A stretch of DNA of 64,000 nt from JABDMH01 sp050298535 (GTDB taxonomy: Bacteria; Bacteroidota; Bacteroidia; Chitinophagales; Saprospiraceae). Below the pieces are notes generated by a model that was not told the origin of the DNA, did no database searches, and worked only from the letters and a program-made list of their open reading frames with translations. Of the stretch, positions 60,719 through 64,000 are shown one piece after another. Position 1 is the stretch's first letter; every line of letters starts with the position of its first letter. The translations under genes were made by a program, and so were the position numbers. The stretch covers positions 744,001 through 808,000 of the forward strand of contig JBNKUI010000087.1 of assembly GCA_050298535.1 (NCBI GenBank), read 5' to 3'.

Positions 60719-62719
60719 CTAGTGAGTCACGATCACATGTTCGGTTTTAGTGCCTTCTTTCGTAGCTACCCGTACGATATAACTTCCGCTTGGATATCTG
60801 TCCATTGTATAGGTCTTGCTGTCTCGCTGTATGTTTCTCAGTACATCCACAGACAATATCTTACCCTGTGCGTCGGCAATAAATACCGTAGCATCCGTTG
60901 TTTTTTCAAAGTCTAGGTCTACGCGAATATACTCGGTAGCTGGATTTGGGAAAATCTTCACAGCAGTCACTGGCAGTGGATTTTCGTCCACAGCGGTGGA
61001 GAACTCAAGGTCCATACCGATAGCAGCAATGTTTTCTGAGTAATCTGTTTCTGATGTACTCAGCAAACGGAAACCTCCGATAGACGGATAGTACGATAGT
61101 GTACTGATCTGATATAATTGATAGTCTCTGCTGATTTCCTGAGCGATCGTGTTGGCAGTACCCTGGTATTGAACGGCTACAAAATACTTGTTGCCGGGTT
61201 CCAGAATCACGTCACCTTCATCATTAAAATCACTCACCTGGACAAAAAATGGACCACCATTTTGATCGTCATCCGGACTGAATCCATACGATCCAACGCC
61301 CACAGGCCAGCCCATGGTAGTCATATCATCGATCGTGGTGTTGAAGTCAAAGCTGTCAAGATTCACTTCACCAGCGAGGATAACTCCATTGTTTTCGACG
61401 ATGTTTTCCGGAAATTTCATGATCCATACCAGGACACTTTTTCCCACCATTGGGTCACCGTCCGGATCTACAGAGAAAGCTTCGAAAAACACATTGGACA
61501 CCTTGAGACTCTGATTGAAATCTGCTGGAATATCAAATATATTACCGAAGACAAAGTCCTCTACCTCACCAGGCGAGAACTCACCATTAAATCCAAAGCC
61601 ATCTCCACCGGGCACTTTTCGTAGCGTAAGGTCACGTACGACAAATGGCTGAAAGTCTACGTTATCATCCGGCTTAACAATCTCACCAAGGGTATCGCCT
61701 GCTATCCGTACATTGTAAACGACAACATAGCTACTGGTCGCATCTGAGTTTTGTTGGATTCCAGTAGGTACCCAATGTCTGTCAAAATCCCAAATAATGG
61801 TATCATTAACCAGTAAGGTATCGTGATATCCCGTATCACTAAAAACTAGATCTCTGTTTTCATCAAGAATACGAGCTATAAATTGGATAGAGTCACCCAT
61901 CACGTCTACATCTCCATAGTTAGCCACCATAACTTCAAGATCTACACTATCCCCCTCTAATACGAAGTCAGGAGATTCGAAGTTGTCAATATTGGTGAAG
62001 TTGATAATGGCTATGTCCAATCCTCTTTCAGCATAGAATGCCACATCATCAATGATCCAAAAATAGTATTCTCCATTCCAGACAAATCGTACCTGCACGT
62101 CGGCTTGATCGGCAGCGATAGAGGAAATGTCTAATGTAATTACATCGGTAGATCGAGTACTTTGATTCGGTGTGATATCTTCATTGATTACAAAAGATTC
62201 CCAGGTTGTTCCTCCATCATTACTTACCTCCACACTGGATGCAGGAGTGCTGAAGTCAGCAGTATTTTCATCAGGAAAACCATCATCCTTGGCAAAGTAT
62301 CGATAATACTGATAGAAGGATAGGATTACATTGCTTTGACCGGTAAAATCGAGGCTCGGAGAAGTGATATGTCCAATTTGGGGAGCAGGTGCGGCACCCG
62401 TTCCAACTGCGGTCTCTGATTGGCTTCCTCCATTGTCATAACCATCTGAATCAAATACGATCGCGCCTCCCAGTGAGAGTGATGCGATAGGTCCTATACC
62501 ATCACTAAAAGCACCGGTGCTTGCATCTCCATTCTCTGACCAGATCCAGAGTGCATTTGCGGCACTGTCAGGCTCAGCAGAAGAAATTCCTTCGGCAGTC
62601 CAGCCTTCGAGATCCGAATCAAATGTGAAACTGTAAATCGGAGTTTGAGAATTAGCAGCAAAACTAATCACAATGACCAGAAAAATAGTTGTAAGTGCTT
62701 GAATAGTCGATTGATACAT
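60719..62719 (-). CDS. secreted protein with T9SS type A sorting domain
   Basis: 666 residues. Signal peptide (about 1-24, ending SFAANSQT). Residues about 25-230 form a MAM/jelly-roll-like domain typical of surface adhesins (FTFDSDLEGWTAEGISSAEP, ALWIWSENGDASTG, FVWNGEYYFWIIDDVAFYAE), followed by two or three Ig-like beta modules to about 580. The final 75 residues are a type A sorting domain: VTAVKIFPNPATEYIRVDL, IADAQGKIL, YPSGSYIVRV and HVIVTH. T9SS would carry it to the cell surface. No enzyme motif is visible. Transcript ends at the terminator at 60661. Confidence 0.9.
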   Translation of the reverse strand: MYQSTIQALTTIFLVIVISFAANSQTPIYSFTFDSDLEGWTAEGISSAEPDSAANALWIWSENGDASTGAFSDGIGPIASLSLGGAIVFDSDGYDNGGSQSETAVGTGAAPAPQIGHITSPSLDFTGQSNVILSFYQYYRYFAKDDGFPDENTADFSTPASSVEVSNDGGTTWESFVINEDITPNQSTRSTDVITLDISSIAADQADVQVRFVWNGEYYFWIIDDVAFYAERGLDIAIINFTNIDNFESPDFVLEGDSVDLEVMVANYGDVDVMGDSIQFIARILDENRDLVFSDTGYHDTLLVNDTIIWDFDRHWVPTGIQQNSDATSSYVVVYNVRIAGDTLGEIVKPDDNVDFQPFVVRDLTLRKVPGGDGFGFNGEFSPGEVEDFVFGNIFDIPADFNQSLKVSNVFFEAFSVDPDGDPMVGKSVLVWIMKFPENIVENNGVILAGEVNLDSFDFNTTIDDMTTMGWPVGVGSYGFSPDDDQNGGPFFVQVSDFNDEGDVILEPGNKYFVAVQYQGTANTIAQEISRDYQLYQISTLSYYPSIGGFRLLSTSETDYSENIAAIGMDLEFSTAVDENPLPVTAVKIFPNPATEYIRVDLDFEKTTDATVFIADAQGKILSVDVLRNIQRDSKTYTMDRYPSGSYIVRVATKEGTKTEHVIVTH

Positions 62720-62933
62720 ATGCTACTTTTAATATGTTCGAGAAAAAATAAAATATTGGCGTGCAATATATTAAAATAAAGTCCAAGACCTTTGCCTTTT
62801 AACAGACCTATGTCACATAAGGCGCCGGAAAACTATAGAAATATCAGCGCTCATCAGTCACTGTTGGAATCGCTATCAACCCTTATGTTTCCACTATGTC
62901 AAAACGGTCTTACATCATAAATTGATGCTCCTG

Positions 62934-63905
62934 CTATTTTGTCCATTCATTGTTCAGGTGGGAAGAAGTAATGGGTACGACCCCGGGATATTGACAAGTG
63001 ATAGTTCCTGCCAAGCTCGCAAGCCGGGCCATTTCGACTCGAGGGGCACCCGATAGATGAGCTAACACTGCCACACTGATCACCGTATCGCCGGCACCAC
63101 AAACATCAACGATGGAGCGCTTAATCGTTGGCAATAGATGGGCTTCCTCCTGATCGTTCACATAGATACCTTTATCAGACAAAGTGACCAGCACAATGTC
63201 GCAGTGCATTCTCGCCCGCAGATAGTCGCTGGCCCTGGCCAGGTCTTCCTCGTTCACTTCAATAGAGAATGGCAAAGCCGCCCTCAGCTCGGCAAGGTTG
63301 GGCTTAAGGATGTTCACACCTTTATAGTGAGTAAAATTTTCAAACTTGGGATCTACGGCCACAGGTACATTGTACTCCGTACATAATGACAAAATAGAGG
63401 CGATGTTTTCGGCACTTAGGACACCTTTGTTATAGTCCTGCAGAATCACCATATCTATCGCTTCCTCCATCAGAAGCTTTTTAATCGAAGCCGACAACTT
63501 ACCACTGGTTTCGCCATCTACCGGATGTGTCACTTCCTGATCTACTCGGAGGAGATGTTGACTCTGCGCCATGATACGAGTCTTGGCGGTGGTCATCCGA
63601 GTAGGGGTTGATACAATGGCATCCGTATTAATACCTGTCTCCTGCAGTAAGGTCTTAAGGGTTTCTCCATGAGGATCCTTGCCAATGACTGAGGCTACAA
63701 AGACTTTTGCCTGAAGACCGGATAAATTTAGTGCGACGTTGGCTGCACCACCCGGTCTTTCCTGTGTGTTTTTGTGATTGAGCACTGGTACAGGTGCTTC
63801 TGGAGATACCCGGTCTACGCTTCCTTCCAGATAACGATCCAGCATCACATCGCCTATCACCAGGATGCTCTTTTCAGTGAATCTTTCGATCAGGTTATCT
63901 GACAT
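62934..63905 (-). CDS. hldE1/rfaE1: D-glycero-beta-D-manno-heptose-7-phosphate kinase
   Basis: 323 residues, PfkB-family kinase equal to the N-terminal half of E. coli HldE; Bacteroidota often split the enzyme. Evidence: SILVIGDVMLDRYLEGSVDR at the N-terminus, substrate motif RPGGAANVALNLSGLQAKV, LKPNLAELRAAL and the catalytic DVCGAGDTVISVAVLAHLS near residue 270. It makes heptose-1,7-bisphosphate for the ADP-heptose of LPS inner core. Followed in the same direction by nothing within 214 bases; the preceding gene upstream looks like Kdo transferase. Confidence 0.92.
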   Translation of the reverse strand: MSDNLIERFTEKSILVIGDVMLDRYLEGSVDRVSPEAPVPVLNHKNTQERPGGAANVALNLSGLQAKVFVASVIGKDPHGETLKTLLQETGINTDAIVSTPTRMTTAKTRIMAQSQHLLRVDQEVTHPVDGETSGKLSASIKKLLMEEAIDMVILQDYNKGVLSAENIASILSLCTEYNVPVAVDPKFENFTHYKGVNILKPNLAELRAALPFSIEVNEEDLARASDYLRARMHCDIVLVTLSDKGIYVNDQEEAHLLPTIKRSIVDVCGAGDTVISVAVLAHLSGAPRVEMARLASLAGTITCQYPGVVPITSSHLNNEWTK

Positions 63906-63918
63906 AGATACAGTGTGA

Positions 63919-64000
63919 TTAGTTTATATAGGATGAATCCCTGAGAAATTGCATTACTTTTTCTGTGGCCCCTTTATTGGCATCTAAAAACTCTGCAAGC
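63919..64000 (-). CDS. C-terminal end of a probable Kdo transferase gene (partial)
   Basis: The minus strand reads LAEFLDANKGATEKVMQFLR followed by DSSYIN and TAA at 63921-63919. A tail of the form N-x-GAT-x-x-I/V-x-x-x-L is typical of 3-deoxy-D-manno-octulosonic acid transferase (waaA/kdtA) C-termini, which fits its position 13 bases upstream of the heptose kinase ATG. Only 26 residues are available, so the family call is tentative. Confidence 0.45.
   Translation of the reverse strand, partial: LAEFLDANKGATEKVMQFLRDSSYIN

Overview
The window comes from a Gram-negative member of the Bacteroidota, probably a marine or Saprospiria/Cytophagia-like lineage. The evidence is a SusC/SusD pair, T9SS sorting domains (type A on the protein at 60719-62719, type-B-like on the one at 4029-6578), many lipoproteins with a very short lipobox region, TAnnTTTG promoter boxes without obvious Shine-Dalgarno sequences, and Bacteroidota-type LptD, MCE, amidase and 2-oxoacid:ferredoxin oxidoreductase genes. 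The exact genus cannot be read from the sequence. I saw no tRNA, rRNA, CRISPR array, transposase or phage gene.

Layout. 0-15 kb is mostly housekeeping: pcm, a phosphohexomutase, asd, pgk, mgsA-uvrC, with a degenerate EEP-family membrane protein, a large lamin-tail/T9SS protein and an ArsR-SRPBCC regulatory pair preceded by two palindromic operator-like sites. 14-33.5 kb is an accessory surface/nutrient region: a heme-motif FG-GAP lipoprotein, a GH92-like protein that lacks its catalytic acidic motif, then an FG-GAP/ASPIC-UnbV lipoprotein, SusC, SusD and a second FG-GAP/ASPIC-UnbV lipoprotein, all on the + strand. It is followed by a 1.3-kb gene-free stretch with four related two-tier hairpins, each ending in a T tract, and then a BNR-repeat lipoprotein translationally coupled to a threonine-dehydratase-like enzyme. 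33.5-38.2 kb is a minus-strand operon for ferredoxin, a 2-oxoacid:ferredoxin oxidoreductase and a ferredoxin-NADP reductase-like flavoprotein.

38.5-52 kb is envelope-centred: small membrane proteins, an MsbA-like ABC exporter with murB, an MCE protein with an N-acetylmuramoyl-L-alanine amidase, LptD, and an OmpA-family lipoprotein. 52-54.3 kb holds the arsenosugar-type pair (ArsS radical SAM plus CMD-family partner) and a lipoprotein that is recognisably an inorganic pyrophosphatase fold with all its catalytic residues replaced. 54.4-60.2 kb has a TlpA-like thioredoxin lipoprotein, an ECF sigma/anti-sigma pair, valS and a HicBA-type toxin-antitoxin module. 60.2-60.7 kb is hairpin-rich and gene-poor. 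The window closes with a T9SS cargo protein, the heptose-7-phosphate kinase gene and the end of a gene that looks like Kdo transferase (both LPS core synthesis).

The most unusual observations are the four-copy structured hairpin array (30.77-31.12 kb), the propeller-SusC-SusD-propeller locus, and three independent genes (EEP, GH92, pyrophosphatase) whose folds are kept while catalytic residues are lost, suggesting binding or regulatory roles. TTG start codons appear to be used repeatedly, twice in TTGA stop-start overlaps.
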